A stretch of DNA of 64,000 bases. It comes from an uncultured Reyranella sp. (lineage in GTDB: Bacteria > Pseudomonadota > Alphaproteobacteria > Reyranellales > Reyranellaceae). The notes under the pieces were generated by a model. The model was not told the origin of the DNA and searched no databases. It was given only the letters and a program-made list of their open reading frames with translations. This document shows, piece after piece, positions 1 through 8,529 of the stretch. Where the stretch lies: NCBI RefSeq assembly GCF_945957355.1, contig NZ_CAMFKM010000015.1, forward strand, positions 89,347 to 153,346. Direction: 5' to 3'. Within the stretch, counting starts at the first letter, position 1. Each line of letters begins with the position of its first letter. The translations under genes and the position numbers were made by a program.

Positions 1-2424
1 TGGCGCCTCGATGCGCAGGCGGGCCGTGTCGCCGGGCGCATAGTTCTGCTTGTCGCTGGCGACGCGCAACGTGTCGGGTGCCTCCTCGGTCCCCGTGCCG
101 CCGTACCAGCCCACGTAGAAGGTCAGGCTGGTCGAGGTGTTCTTGTAGTTGTCGATGACGGTGAGCCTGTGCTGGCCCCAGTCCAGCCGCTGCGAGAGAC
201 GGGTCGGCGTGTCGGCCTTCAGGGTCACCTTGTCGGCTGTCACCAGCCGCGTGTTCGTGACCGACTGCCAGCGCCAGCGGCCGTCGACCTGGAACCATTG
301 ATAGGCGTTGGTGATGCGTTCGATCCTGTATTCGACCGAAGGGCGCGCGATCTGGGTGCCGGCCGCGTCGACCGCCACCACATCGAACTCGGTATCGACG
401 CCTTCACGGGAATATCGGCCCTCGAAGGTCGGGCGGACACCGATATAGGTGTCGCGGGTGCGTACGGGCATGACCTTCTCGGTCTTGGTGGCGCGGCCGC
501 CGCCTGGTTCGAAGACGCGGGCCTGGATCTGGGCGCGCAGCGGCAGCACCGTCTCCTTGGCGAGGTCGCCTGCCCATTCGAGGCTCGACTTGCCGGCGGA
601 GTCGGTGTTCTCGCCCTTCAACTCGATGAAGGGAGGTTCGAACTTCTCGCGGTCGTCCTCCGGTCCGAACCGGTACTTGGCGAAGGCCGGGAACGGGTTG
701 TCGTCGACGGTGATGCGCATGTCGCCTTCGACGGCGAGGTCGGAGGCCGGTGCGCCATAGAGGAAGTCGGCTGACAGGACGAAGCGGTTCACGCTGCCGG
801 GCCGGATGATCGGCTCGTCGGGCGTCAGCTCGACCTTGAGCTTCTCGGGCACGAAATCTTCGACCGAGAACTCCACCCGACCGACAGGCGCGCCCTTGGG
901 ATCGATATGGGCGGCAACCGACCAGCGGCCGCGTCGGGACGATTTCGGCAGGTCGACCGTCTGGGAAACGGCACCCGAGCCCTGCAGGGCATGGGTGAAA
1001 CGGGTGAACTCGCTGCCATCGGGCCGCTTGACGATCAGCGTGACGGGCAGGTTCGAGAGCGCGTTGGCTGCGTCGTCGCGCATCAGCGCCATGAGCTGCA
1101 CGGTCTCGCCGGGCCGATAGATGCCGCGCTCGGTGTAGAGGAAGGCGTCGACCGGGCCGGGCTGCGGCCGGCCATCAACGCCGCGGTCGGACAGGTCGAA
1201 GGCCGACTTGGTGAGTTCGAGGCGCGAGAATTCCTTCTTCGCCGGATCCTGCGCCATCACGGCGACGGGTTCGGCGGCGCCGCTGCCCTTGAGCAGGCCG
1301 GCCGCGAACGCCGCGCGGCCATCGGCGCCGGTCACCACCTTGCCGATCGGCTCATTGCCGCGCGACAGAACCGTGACCTCGATGCCGGCCAGCGGCTGGG
1401 CGGTCTGCAGCGAGCGCGCGAAGACGTTCAGGCCGTCGTCGCCGCTGAAGGAGGTGAGGCCGATGTCAGTGTCGATCACCCACAGGCCGACCGCGGATCC
1501 GCTGGTCGATTCGTCGTCTTCATAGTCGCGGGCCGGGGGCTTGGCGGCGTTCCACACCACGACGAAATACGCGCCGGGCTTCCAGTCCTGGATGGTTTCG
1601 CGGATCGGGAAGGCGGTGACGACGGCCTGGTTGGGCGTGTTGCGCACGTCCATCGTACCGGTCCACTGCTCGGCACCGTTGCTGCCGTTCAGCCAGCTGC
1701 GCAGCGACCAGGATTCGGTAATCGGCTCGGAGCCGGGGAAGGCCACGTCGTAGTAGCGGTCGGCGGAAAAGCGATCGATGCCGCGTTCGCTCACACGATA
1801 GACCGAGATACCGACCTTGGAGACGTTGATGGTGGTCACGGGCAGGCCCGCGGCGCTGCCGCGCGGCAAGATGAAGCCCTTGCCGGGAAGGTTCACGACG
1901 GCTGGACGGGCACCCAGCGCCACGCTCACGCTCTGCTCGTCGCGCAGCTTCTCGCCGTCGCGTCCCGGGAAGCCCGCCAGCAGCTTCACGGTGTAGTCCT
2001 GGCCGTAGGTGAGGCCTGCGATGCACAGCCGGTCGTCGACGGCGCGGAGCGCGGTCTTGGCTTCAGGCTCGATGCGGATGAAGTCGCCGTACTTCACGTC
2101 GCCGGTCGCGAGCGGCTTGTTGAAGGCGAGGCAGGCTTCCGCCTCGCTGCGGCTGGAATCGACCGCGACGCGACGGAAGGAGAAGGGAGCGGACGGCGGT
2201 GCCGGCGGCTGGGCGATGGGAGCCGGTGCGGAGGACTGGGCTGTCTGGGCTGGCGGGCTCGCCGGCGGAGTCGGGGTGGCCGGTGCAGAGGCCGGGGGTG
2301 CGGCCGTCGAAGGCGCCGGTGGGAGACGGTCGAGTGAATCGCCCGGTCTTCCGATCAGGTAACCCGCAATGCCGGAGCCCAGCATGAGAGCCACAACCAA
2401 GGCGGCCAGCGTCGATCGATTCAT
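1..2424 (-). CDS. Alpha-2-macroglobulin family protein, N-terminal part (runs off window)
   Basis: Reading leftwards from the ATG at 2424, the frame stays open for 808 codons to the window edge, so only the N-terminal half is seen. It starts with a hydrophobic membrane-anchoring or signal segment (residues about 5-25), then a Pro/Ala/Thr-rich linker (about 30-80), then macroglobulin (MG) repeats. The stretch YTERGIYRPGETVQL near residue 440 is the hallmark of the bacterial A2M N-terminal region. No lipobox Cys is visible, so it is probably a membrane-anchored periplasmic protein rather than a lipoprotein. Family knowledge: bacterial A2Ms trap proteases and are often paired with the peptidoglycan synthase PbpC. 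Whether the thioester motif and pbpC exist cannot be judged because both would lie outside the window. Confidence 0.9.
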   Translation of the reverse strand, partial: MNRSTLAALVVALMLGSGIAGYLIGRPGDSLDRLPPAPSTAAPPASAPATPTPPASPPAQTAQSSAPAPIAQPPAPPSAPFSFRRVAVDSSRSEAEACLAFNKPLATGDVKYGDFIRIEPEAKTALRAVDDRLCIAGLTYGQDYTVKLLAGFPGRDGEKLRDEQSVSVALGARPAVVNLPGKGFILPRGSAAGLPVTTINVSKVGISVYRVSERGIDRFSADRYYDVAFPGSEPITESWSLRSWLNGSNGAEQWTGTMDVRNTPNQAVVTAFPIRETIQDWKPGAYFVVVWNAAKPPARDYEDDESTSGSAVGLWVIDTDIGLTSFSGDDGLNVFARSLQTAQPLAGIEVTVLSRGNEPIGKVVTGADGRAAFAAGLLKGSGAAEPVAVMAQDPAKKEFSRLELTKSAFDLSDRGVDGRPQPGPVDAFLYTERGIYRPGETVQLMALMRDDAANALSNLPVTLIVKRPDGSEFTRFTHALQGSGAVSQTVDLPKSSRRGRWSVAAHIDPKGAPVGRVEFSVEDFVPEKLKVELTPDEPIIRPGSVNRFVLSADFLYGAPASDLAVEGDMRITVDDNPFPAFAKYRFGPEDDREKFEPPFIELKGENTDSAGKSSLEWAGDLAKETVLPLRAQIQARVFEPGGGRATKTEKVMPVRTRDTYIGVRPTFEGRYSREGVDTEFDVVAVDAAGTQIARPSVEYRIERITNAYQWFQVDGRWRWQSVTNTRLVTADKVTLKADTPTRLSQRLDWGQHRLTVIDNYKNTSTSLTFYVGWYGGTGTEEAPDTLRVASDKQNYAPGDTARLRIEAP

Positions 2425-2599
2425 AGGAACCCTCGCAAAAAGCGACCGGACAATAGAGCTTGGATTGTGCAGACAGTGTGGAGTCCGAAGCCCGGTCTGC
2501 AATTCTCGCAGCCTGTGGCGCGCAGGTCACGCTCGCGACGCCCATGCTGTGGATAGGCGGCGCTTGAGCCGGCGACCGGTCACGTATTAATCGCAGGCG

Positions 2600-3028
2600 A
2601 TGGCGTTGCATCTCATCAAGCTGGCGGTCGGCATCGACGATCTCGCCCACATGAAAAAGGTCCAGGCGGCGCGACGCCGGGAGCGGGGGCAGTCGGCACG
2701 TTCGCCGCACTGGATCTACACCCGCAACTCGCCACGGCGGGCCGAGGATCTGCTGGGCGGCTCCCTCTACTGGGTGGTGCGCGGCGTCATCCGCTGCCGG
2801 CAGGAACTGGTCGGATTCGAGGATGATTTCGACGAGGAAAGCGGCAAAAAGTTCTGCCGCATCAAGCTCAGGCGCCCCCTGGTCGAAACTGCTCCACGCG
2901 CCTGCAAACCCTTCCAGGGATGGCGCTACCTCGAACCCGAACGTGCGCCGCCGGACCTGTCGAGCGGCGACACGGCCGACATGCCAGCCGAAATGGCGGC
3001 CGAGCTGAAGAGACTTGGGCTTCTGTAG
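2600..3028 (+). CDS. DUF1489 family protein
   Basis: A 142-residue protein whose opening MALHLIKLAVGIDDL and internal YTRNSPRRAEDLLGGSLYWV match the pattern of DUF1489, a small alphaproteobacterial family of unknown function. There is no signal peptide or membrane segment, so it is cytoplasmic. It is divergent from the macroglobulin gene across 175 bp of intergenic DNA, in which TATTAA at about 2585 could be a -10 element. It converges on the MotB-like gene with a 9-bp gap. Function unknown. Confidence 0.8.
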   Translation: MALHLIKLAVGIDDLAHMKKVQAARRRERGQSARSPHWIYTRNSPRRAEDLLGGSLYWVVRGVIRCRQELVGFEDDFDEESGKKFCRIKLRRPLVETAPRACKPFQGWRYLEPERAPPDLSSGDTADMPAEMAAELKRLGLL

Positions 3029-3037
3029 AGACCGGCT

Positions 3038-4237
3038 TCAGCGATTGGTGAGCTTGAGCTCGATGCGGCGGTTGCGGGCCGGGTCGGTGGACGAAAGCGG
3101 CTGGTATTCGCCGTAACCCGCGGCCACGAGGCGGTCGTTGGGGATGCCTTCGCTGTGGAGGAACTTGACCACGGCGATGGCGCGGGCGGCGGACAGCTCC
3201 CAGTTCGACGGGTATTGCGCGCTGGCGATCGCCTTGTTGTCGGTATGCCCGTCGACCTGGAGAACCCAGTTGACGTCTTTCGGGATGGTGGCGGCGATCT
3301 CGACGAGGCGCTTGGCGACGTTCGCGAGCTGCTTCTCGCCGCCTTCCTGAAGCTTGGCCGAGCCGGACGGGAAGAGCACTTCAGACTGGAACACGAAACG
3401 GTCGCCGACGATCTGCACGTCGCGCTGGCCGCGCAGTGCCTCGCGCAACTTGCCGAAGAATTCTGAGCGGTAGCGTGCCAGTTCCTCGACCTTGCTGGCC
3501 AGCGCGCGGTTGAGCTTCTGGCCGAGATCGACGATCTGCGCCTGCTGTTCCTTGGCCTTGGCGTCGGCGGCGTCGAGAACGGTGCCGAGGCGGGCTAGCT
3601 CTCCCTTGAGGGCGGCGAGCTCGGCGGTCAGGCGCACGACGGCGGCCTTCTGCTCGGCACTGAGCTTCTGTTCTTCAGTGAGGTCGCCGAACAGCTTGCC
3701 CTTGTCCTCGTTGGCGGCCGCCAGCGAGGCGGCGAGCCGCGTGAGTTCCAGCCGTTGGCGCTCGATCTCCTTCTGGAGGTCGCCGGCCTGGGCGGCGGCT
3801 TCCTTGTTGGAGCTTTCGAGCGAGGCGGCAAGCCGCTCGCGTTCCGCCATCATCGACGTCAGGCGCTCCGTGAGCTGATCGCGCTCGATCTTGAGGGCGT
3901 CCGAGGCAGTGCGCTGGGCGGCGAGGTCGGCGCCCAACCGGTCGCGCTCCGCCTGGTTTTGGCGCAGCTGCAGGGTGAGCTTCTCGAGATCCTGCTTCAG
4001 GTTATCGCTCGCCGCCTTCTCCAGCGACAACACGCTGGCCAGGCTGCCGAGCTGCTTGTTCAGGGCGTCGATCGCGCTGTCGCGGGAGCTGAGCGTGTCG
4101 GTCAGGGTGAATTGCGCGACGCTGAACAGCGACAGCAGGAAGATCAACACCATCAGCAGGGTCGTCAGCGCGTCGACATAACCCGGCCAGGTGTAGTCGG
4201 CGCCTCCTCCTCCTCGACGGCGGGATACGGCTGCCAT
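3038..4237 (-). CDS. MotB/OmpA-type peptidoglycan-binding protein with long coiled coil
   Basis: 399 residues. A Gly-rich N-terminus is followed by one membrane span (about 20-40), a heptad-rich coiled coil (about 60-250) and a C-terminal OmpA/MotB peptidoglycan-binding domain (about 275-399). The OmpA part contains VDGHTDNKAI and the terminal NRRIELKLTNR, both typical of that fold. The layout is that of a stator B subunit (MotB, TolR or ZorB-like). It follows the MotA/ExbB-like gene with a 5-bp gap on the same strand, so the two probably form one proton channel complex. No flagellar or Tol genes are next to it. The long coiled coil is unusual for MotB. Confidence 0.8.
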   Translation of the reverse strand: MAAVSRRRGGGGADYTWPGYVDALTTLLMVLIFLLSLFSVAQFTLTDTLSSRDSAIDALNKQLGSLASVLSLEKAASDNLKQDLEKLTLQLRQNQAERDRLGADLAAQRTASDALKIERDQLTERLTSMMAERERLAASLESSNKEAAAQAGDLQKEIERQRLELTRLAASLAAANEDKGKLFGDLTEEQKLSAEQKAAVVRLTAELAALKGELARLGTVLDAADAKAKEQQAQIVDLGQKLNRALASKVEELARYRSEFFGKLREALRGQRDVQIVGDRFVFQSEVLFPSGSAKLQEGGEKQLANVAKRLVEIAATIPKDVNWVLQVDGHTDNKAIASAQYPSNWELSAARAIAVVKFLHSEGIPNDRLVAAGYGEYQPLSSTDPARNRRIELKLTNR

Positions 4238-4242
4238 GGCGG

Positions 4243-5385
4243 TCAGTCGCCCGGCGTCGCGCTGCGCGTCGAGGCGATGGTGCGGGCGAGCAGGCGGAAC
4301 TCGCCCCGCAATTCATCGGCCAGCGCAGTGCGTCCGCGCACGCTTTCTTCGATCAGGCGGGCAAGGCCGGCCTCGATGTTGCGCTGGTGCGTCAGGAGCG
4401 CCTCGCTCTCGGCCTCCGGCTTGCGCTCGGTCAGGCGCGCGACCGTGCCGCGCAATTCGATGGATTGCTCAGCGAGGCGGGCCAGCAGCGCCTGCTGGGA
4501 GCGCATGCTCTCGGTCAGCGACGACAGGCGCTCGACCAGCGCGGCGTTGGCCGCTGCCGCCTGCTCGCGGCCCTCTTCGCTGCGACGGAGCGTGCGCGTG
4601 AGATCGTCGAGACCGTCCGCGGTACGCTCCAGCAGCGCCTCGACATAGGCCGAGATCCCCTGTTCGCCTTCGGTCTGGAGCGTACCGCTCGACAGACGTG
4701 TGGCGCCTGCCAGCCATTCCTCGAGCTCGGTGTGGAAGCGGCCCTGGGCCTGGCTCGCCTGCAGTTCGAGGAAACCCAGCACGAGCGAGCCCGAGAGGCC
4801 GAACAGCGAGGCGCCGAAGGCGGTGGACATGCCCTTGAGCGGCCCCTCGATACCCTGCTTCAGCTTGGCGAAGATCTGCACCGCATCGCCGCCGGTGACC
4901 TGCATTCCGACGATGGCGTCGGCGACGGCGCCGATCGTCTCGAGCAGGCCCCAGAACGTGCCGAGCAGGCCGAGGAAGATCAGCAGGCCGATCATGTAGC
5001 GGCTGAGTTCGCGCCGCTCGTCGAGGCGGCTGGCGATGCCGTCGAGCATGGCGCGAGTCGCCGTGGGCGACAGGCGGAAATTGTCCTGACGGTCGCCCAT
5101 CATGGCGGCCATCGGCGCCATCAGGTCGATGGACTCGGTCTCGAGCGGCGGTGCGCCGGGCTCGCGATGCTGAAAGCGCCGCAGCCACCGCACTTCGGGC
5201 CACAGGGACAGGACCTGGCGCATCACGAAGAAGATGCCGATGGCGAGCACGCCCAGGATGACGCTGTTGAGGATCGGCGTGTTCAGGAACACGCGCAGCA
5301 GGTCGTGGTGGAGGAGGTAGGCGATGCAGGCCACGATCGCGAGGAACAGCAGCATGCGAACGAGATACGGAATCGGATTACTCAT
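4243..5385 (-). CDS. MotA/TolQ/ExbB-family proton channel protein
   Basis: 380 residues. Two N-terminal membrane spans (about 8-28 and 38-60) are followed by a cytoplasmic loop. Then comes the conserved MotA/ExbB pair of helices (about 128-150 and 190-215) with the motif LIFLGLLGTFWGL and a downstream GMSTAFGASLFGLSGS. A cytoplasmic coiled-coil tail of about 150 residues ends the protein. It is expected to form the pentameric stator ring around the downstream MotB-like protein. It is the first cistron of a pair (5-bp gap). Its partner process is unknown because neither flagellar nor TonB/Tol genes adjoin it. Confidence 0.8.
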   Translation of the reverse strand: MSNPIPYLVRMLLFLAIVACIAYLLHHDLLRVFLNTPILNSVILGVLAIGIFFVMRQVLSLWPEVRWLRRFQHREPGAPPLETESIDLMAPMAAMMGDRQDNFRLSPTATRAMLDGIASRLDERRELSRYMIGLLIFLGLLGTFWGLLETIGAVADAIVGMQVTGGDAVQIFAKLKQGIEGPLKGMSTAFGASLFGLSGSLVLGFLELQASQAQGRFHTELEEWLAGATRLSSGTLQTEGEQGISAYVEALLERTADGLDDLTRTLRRSEEGREQAAAANAALVERLSSLTESMRSQQALLARLAEQSIELRGTVARLTERKPEAESEALLTHQRNIEAGLARLIEESVRGRTALADELRGEFRLLARTIASTRSATPGD

Positions 5386-5418
5386 GCTGTCTCCCGATGC
5401 CTGCGGACGCTTGCGGGA

Positions 5419-6390
5419 TCATGTGCCCGGCACCAGGATTTCCACCCGCTCGCCGCCATCGCCCACGATGGAGGCGATCTCGATCCTGGACCGGACGCCC
5501 TTGTCGATCAGGTAATTCCGCACGATCAGCGCCCGCGCCAACGAAATCTTGCGGCTGTCCGGATCACCGTTTTCGGCCACGCTGCGCAGTTCGACCTGTC
5601 GCAGGGTACGGTCGGCCAGATCCTTGGCGAGGCGATCGAGTTCAGCCTTGGCCGCATCCGACAGTTCGGTCGCCCGGGCGGTGAAGACCAAGGTGACCGC
5701 CACGCCGCTGCGCGCCGATGGAACGGGCGGCGGCGGCGGCGGCGCGGGCGCGACGGCGGCCATCTGGCGCTGCGGGGCCACAGGAGGTTCAGTGGGCTGA
5801 GGTGGAGGCGCTGCAGCGACGGGAGGCGCCGGGGCCGGCGCGGTCGGGCCAGGGGCGGTCTGTGGGGGTGTCGGCGCAGGTGCGGACCGAACCACGGTCG
5901 GGGTGGGCGCCGCGGCGACCGACGCTGGGGGTACGGGGGCCGGCGGAGCGGCTGGCGCGGAAGCGTGCTTGACGGCCGGCTCGACGGAAGCGGCGATGGC
6001 CTTCTCGATATCGCGCGGCTTGCTGCGGCGCGTCGCCAACTCCGGGACGGCGACGACACGACTTTTGATTGGTCCGGGCGGGGGCGGCGGCAGGGAGGCA
6101 CCTGCCTTGGTCTGTGGTGTAGGGCGATGGGCTTGCGGAGGAGCGGCCTGGCGCGACGCCTGCGCCGAAGGGCGAGACGACCAGGGATTGAAAGCCGGAC
6201 CGGGGCCAACGGCACCAACGGTTGGGGCGGCGGGCGGCGCTGCGTATTGCGGGAGCGCTCCGCTTGCCAGGCCGGCACCGGAGTACGGGTTGAAGGCGGT
6301 GACGTTCTGCCCATGGGCCGAGAACGACGCCGCGCCGACACCGATCACGGCGAGGGCGAAGCTGCGTGCAGCGGCCGAAGAGGGGGGCAT
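5419..6390 (-). CDS. Secreted Pro/Ala-rich protein with OmpA-like C-terminus
   Basis: 323 residues from the ATG at 6390, which is preferred over upstream starts because it begins directly with a signal peptide (SFALAVIGVGAASFSAHGQ). About 150 residues of Pro/Ala-rich, low-complexity linker follow. The C-terminal 95 residues resemble an OmpA-like domain (VTLVFTARATELSDAAKAEL, then SRKISLARALIVRNYLIDKG). Standard peptidoglycan-binding Asp/Arg residues are only partly recognisable. The gene lies 33 bp upstream of the MotA-like gene on the same strand, so it may be a periplasmic accessory of that stator complex. That role is an inference. Confidence 0.7.
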   Translation of the reverse strand: MPPSSAAARSFALAVIGVGAASFSAHGQNVTAFNPYSGAGLASGALPQYAAPPAAPTVGAVGPGPAFNPWSSRPSAQASRQAAPPQAHRPTPQTKAGASLPPPPPGPIKSRVVAVPELATRRSKPRDIEKAIAASVEPAVKHASAPAAPPAPVPPASVAAAPTPTVVRSAPAPTPPQTAPGPTAPAPAPPVAAAPPPQPTEPPVAPQRQMAAVAPAPPPPPPVPSARSGVAVTLVFTARATELSDAAKAELDRLAKDLADRTLRQVELRSVAENGDPDSRKISLARALIVRNYLIDKGVRSRIEIASIVGDGGERVEILVPGT

Positions 6391-6505
6391 AACCGATTGC
6401 CTTTCCAAGGGATTTGGCGGTTCGACCATAACGAATGGTCGCTCAGCGCTCAACCGCTCGCGGCAATGCAGCAGAGGATGAACCGGCCTGACGGTGATGT
6501 GCCCG

Positions 6506-7309
6506 TCAGGCCTTGGACAGGATCTCGACCATCGAATCGCGCAGGCCGAAGTTGCTCGCGAGGAGGGACGGCCCGCCGAGTTCGTAGGGCTGCCCCGCGA
6601 TGTCGCCGACCAGGCCTCCGGCCTCTCGCACCATCAGGATCCCTGCTGCGACGTCCCAGGGCGCCAGGCCGAACTCGAAGAAGGCGTCGTAGCGGCCGGC
6701 GGCGACGAAAGCGAGGTCGAGCGCCGCGGCGCCCCAGCGGCGTACGCCGGCCGTGCGCTCGGTGACCGCCGCCAGCTTGGCGTGATAGGCGGCGTGGTCG
6801 CTCTTGCCGATGTGGGGGATACCGGTCCCGATCAGGCCGCGTGCCGGATCCTTGCGCCCCGAGACGCGCAGGCGGCGCGAGCGGGCGTTCGGCGTGTCGA
6901 TATAGGCGCCGTTGCCCTTTTCGGCCCAGAACAGCTCGTCGGAGATCGGCTGGTAGATGACGCCCGCGATGATCTCCTTCTCGCGCTCCAGCGCGATGGA
7001 GATGGCGAAGTGGGGCACGCCGTGCAGGAAGTTGGTTGTGCCGTCGAGCGGATCGACGATCCAGCGGTTGCGGCCATCGCCCTTGGTCTCGCCGCCTTCC
7101 TCGCCGAGGAAGCCGTAGTCGGGACGGACGCGTGACAACTCGGCGCGCAGGGTGCGTTCGGCCTTGATGTCGGCGTGACTGACGAAGTCGCCGGGTCCCT
7201 TCTCCGAGATCTGCAGATGCTCGACCTCGCCGAAGTCGCGCTTCAGGTTCTTGGCGGCTGCGAAGGCGGCGCGGATCATGACCGTGATCGTGGCGGAGCG
7301 CTGCGCCAA
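6506..7309 (-). CDS. Inositol monophosphatase family protein (SuhB/CysQ type)
   Basis: Mg-dependent phosphatase of the FIG superfamily. Visible motifs are GEEGG (metal-binding Glu), WIVDPLDGTTNFLHG (the family signature with metal-binding Asp residues) and the C-terminal APWDVAAGILMVREAGG. With the TTG start at 7309 the protein is 267 residues, matching E. coli SuhB and giving the expected SATITVMIRAA opening. An ATG at 7279 would give 257 residues and an ATG at 7417 would give 303. The substrate (inositol-1-phosphate, or a ribosome-maturation role as for SuhB) cannot be told from sequence. It lies 118 bp downstream of efp's stop codon. Confidence 0.85.
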   Translation of the reverse strand: MAQRSATITVMIRAAFAAAKNLKRDFGEVEHLQISEKGPGDFVSHADIKAERTLRAELSRVRPDYGFLGEEGGETKGDGRNRWIVDPLDGTTNFLHGVPHFAISIALEREKEIIAGVIYQPISDELFWAEKGNGAYIDTPNARSRRLRVSGRKDPARGLIGTGIPHIGKSDHAAYHAKLAAVTERTAGVRRWGAAALDLAFVAAGRYDAFFEFGLAPWDVAAGILMVREAGGLVGDIAGQPYELGGPSLLASNFGLRDSMVEILSKA

Positions 7310-7427
7310 CGACTTCCGCTCGGGCGGGCCCGAACGCTCGCGGGCCTCGCCCATCGGCGCGCGACCGACGCGGGCGACCGGGGTTTCTCGCGGGGGACGG
7401 TTGGTGGGGAGGGCCACGGGACCGCGC

Positions 7428-7997
7428 CTAATCCTTGGCGCGTTCCATGTAGGTGCCTTCCTCGGTGTTGATCACCAGGCGCGTGCCAACGCCGATATGC
7501 GGCGGCACCATCACGCGGATGCCGCCCTCGACGATCGCGGGCTTGTAGGAAGAGGAGGCGGTCTGGCCCTTCACGACGGCGTCGGCCTCGGTGACGGCGA
7601 GAACCACGGTCTTGGGCAGCTCGGCGCCCACCGGGGTGCCCTCATACAGCGACACCGTCACTTCCATGCCGTCCTGAAGCCAGCGCGACTGGTCCTCGTC
7701 GAGGACGTCGGCGCCGACCACGAGCTGCTCGAAGGTTTCCTTGTCCATGAACGTGAAGCCGTTCTCGTCCTTGAACAGGTAGGTGCACTCGCGCTCGTCG
7801 ATATGGACGCGCTCGATGGTCTCGCCCGAGCGGAAGCGTTCCTGCAGCTTGTTGCCCTCGCGCAGCGCCTTGGCTTCGATGGCGACGAAGGCGCCACCCT
7901 TGCCGGGGCTGATGTGCTGGACTTTCGAGGCCACCCAGAGCTTGCCGTTGTACTCGATGACGTTGCCGGCTCGGATCGAATTGACTTGGACTTTCAT
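7428..7997 (-). CDS. efp: Translation elongation factor P
   Basis: 189 residues with all three EF-P domains: KOW-like N-terminus, central OB domain, and a C-terminal OB domain ending in GTRLVINTEEGTYMERAKD. EF-P relieves ribosome stalling at polyproline stretches. The loop HISPGKGGAF places Lys33 at the tip, the residue that becomes beta-lysylated in Lys-type EF-Ps, and the modifying enzyme EpmA is encoded about 530 bp away. The start ATG at 7997 is fixed by the family N-terminus MKVQVNSIRAG. The same frame stays open further upstream to 8531, but that stretch is not part of the protein. Confidence 0.97.
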   Translation of the reverse strand: MKVQVNSIRAGNVIEYNGKLWVASKVQHISPGKGGAFVAIEAKALREGNKLQERFRSGETIERVHIDERECTYLFKDENGFTFMDKETFEQLVVGADVLDEDQSRWLQDGMEVTVSLYEGTPVGAELPKTVVLAVTEADAVVKGQTASSSYKPAIVEGGIRVMVPPHIGVGTRLVINTEEGTYMERAKD

Positions 7998-8083
7998 GGA
8001 GTTACCCGGCCCTACCGCTGTCTCGGATGAATGGAATTCGGCCTCGTCCGCAGAAGCGGTACGAGGCCGGCGCGGGCCTTCTA

Positions 8084-8485
8084 TCAAAGGCGGCCCGGGG
8101 TCGCAACCGGCCCTGCTAGGGCCTTTCGGGGCTGTTTCAGGCCCAGTTCGGCCTGTTTCTTCTTCGGCAGGCCCGCCGCGATGACGGCATGCGCCTGTTT
8201 CAGGTACGCCCGCGTCTCGGCCGGCGTCAGGACCGAGGGGTCCTCGAGGGCGACCCATTTCGCGCGGGCGAGATAGGGTGCGGGCCTGAATCCCTCGGCA
8301 TGCGAGAGGGCGTCGAAATGCTCGGGCGGGCATTTGAAGCAGAGGCGTGCAACGGAATGGCCCGGTGGGCCGATCAGACAGAACATCTTGCCGCCGACCT
8401 TGAAGACGGTGACGCCCTCCCACTGCACGGTCCGCGTCGCGGCCGGCAGCTTGCGGCAGAAGGCGTCGATCTGCTTGGGCGTCAT
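8084..8485 (-). CDS. MmcQ/YjbR family protein
   Basis: 133 residues of the MmcQ/YjbR (CyaY-like fold) family. Features seen: an N-terminal FCRKLPAATRTVQWEG, a central KVGGKMFCLI, and PYLARAKWVAL followed by a helix ending LKQAHAVIAAGLPKKK. Members are annotated as putative DNA-binding proteins, but no biochemical role is firmly established. It lies between efp (same strand, 86 bp downstream) and the divergent epmA (44 bp). Confidence 0.85.
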   Translation of the reverse strand: MTPKQIDAFCRKLPAATRTVQWEGVTVFKVGGKMFCLIGPPGHSVARLCFKCPPEHFDALSHAEGFRPAPYLARAKWVALEDPSVLTPAETRAYLKQAHAVIAAGLPKKKQAELGLKQPRKALAGPVATPGRL

Positions 8486-8529
8486 GATGACACCCTACAC
8501 GCAGCGCCACGCGCGTGCGATGGTGCAGC

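Noticed and set aside
907..2337. Long plus-strand open frame opposite the alpha-2-macroglobulin gene
   Set aside because: It is antisense to a clearly real gene and consists of Gly/Arg/Asp-rich sequence typical of high-GC shadow frames. The same applies to long antisense frames at 4387-6765 and 40249-42276.
3038..5385. Possible Zorya (ZorA/ZorB) defence genes
   Set aside because: The MotA- and MotB-like architecture is similar, but no ZorC, ZorD or ZorE gene is adjacent and the pair is embedded in housekeeping genes rather than in the mobile element.
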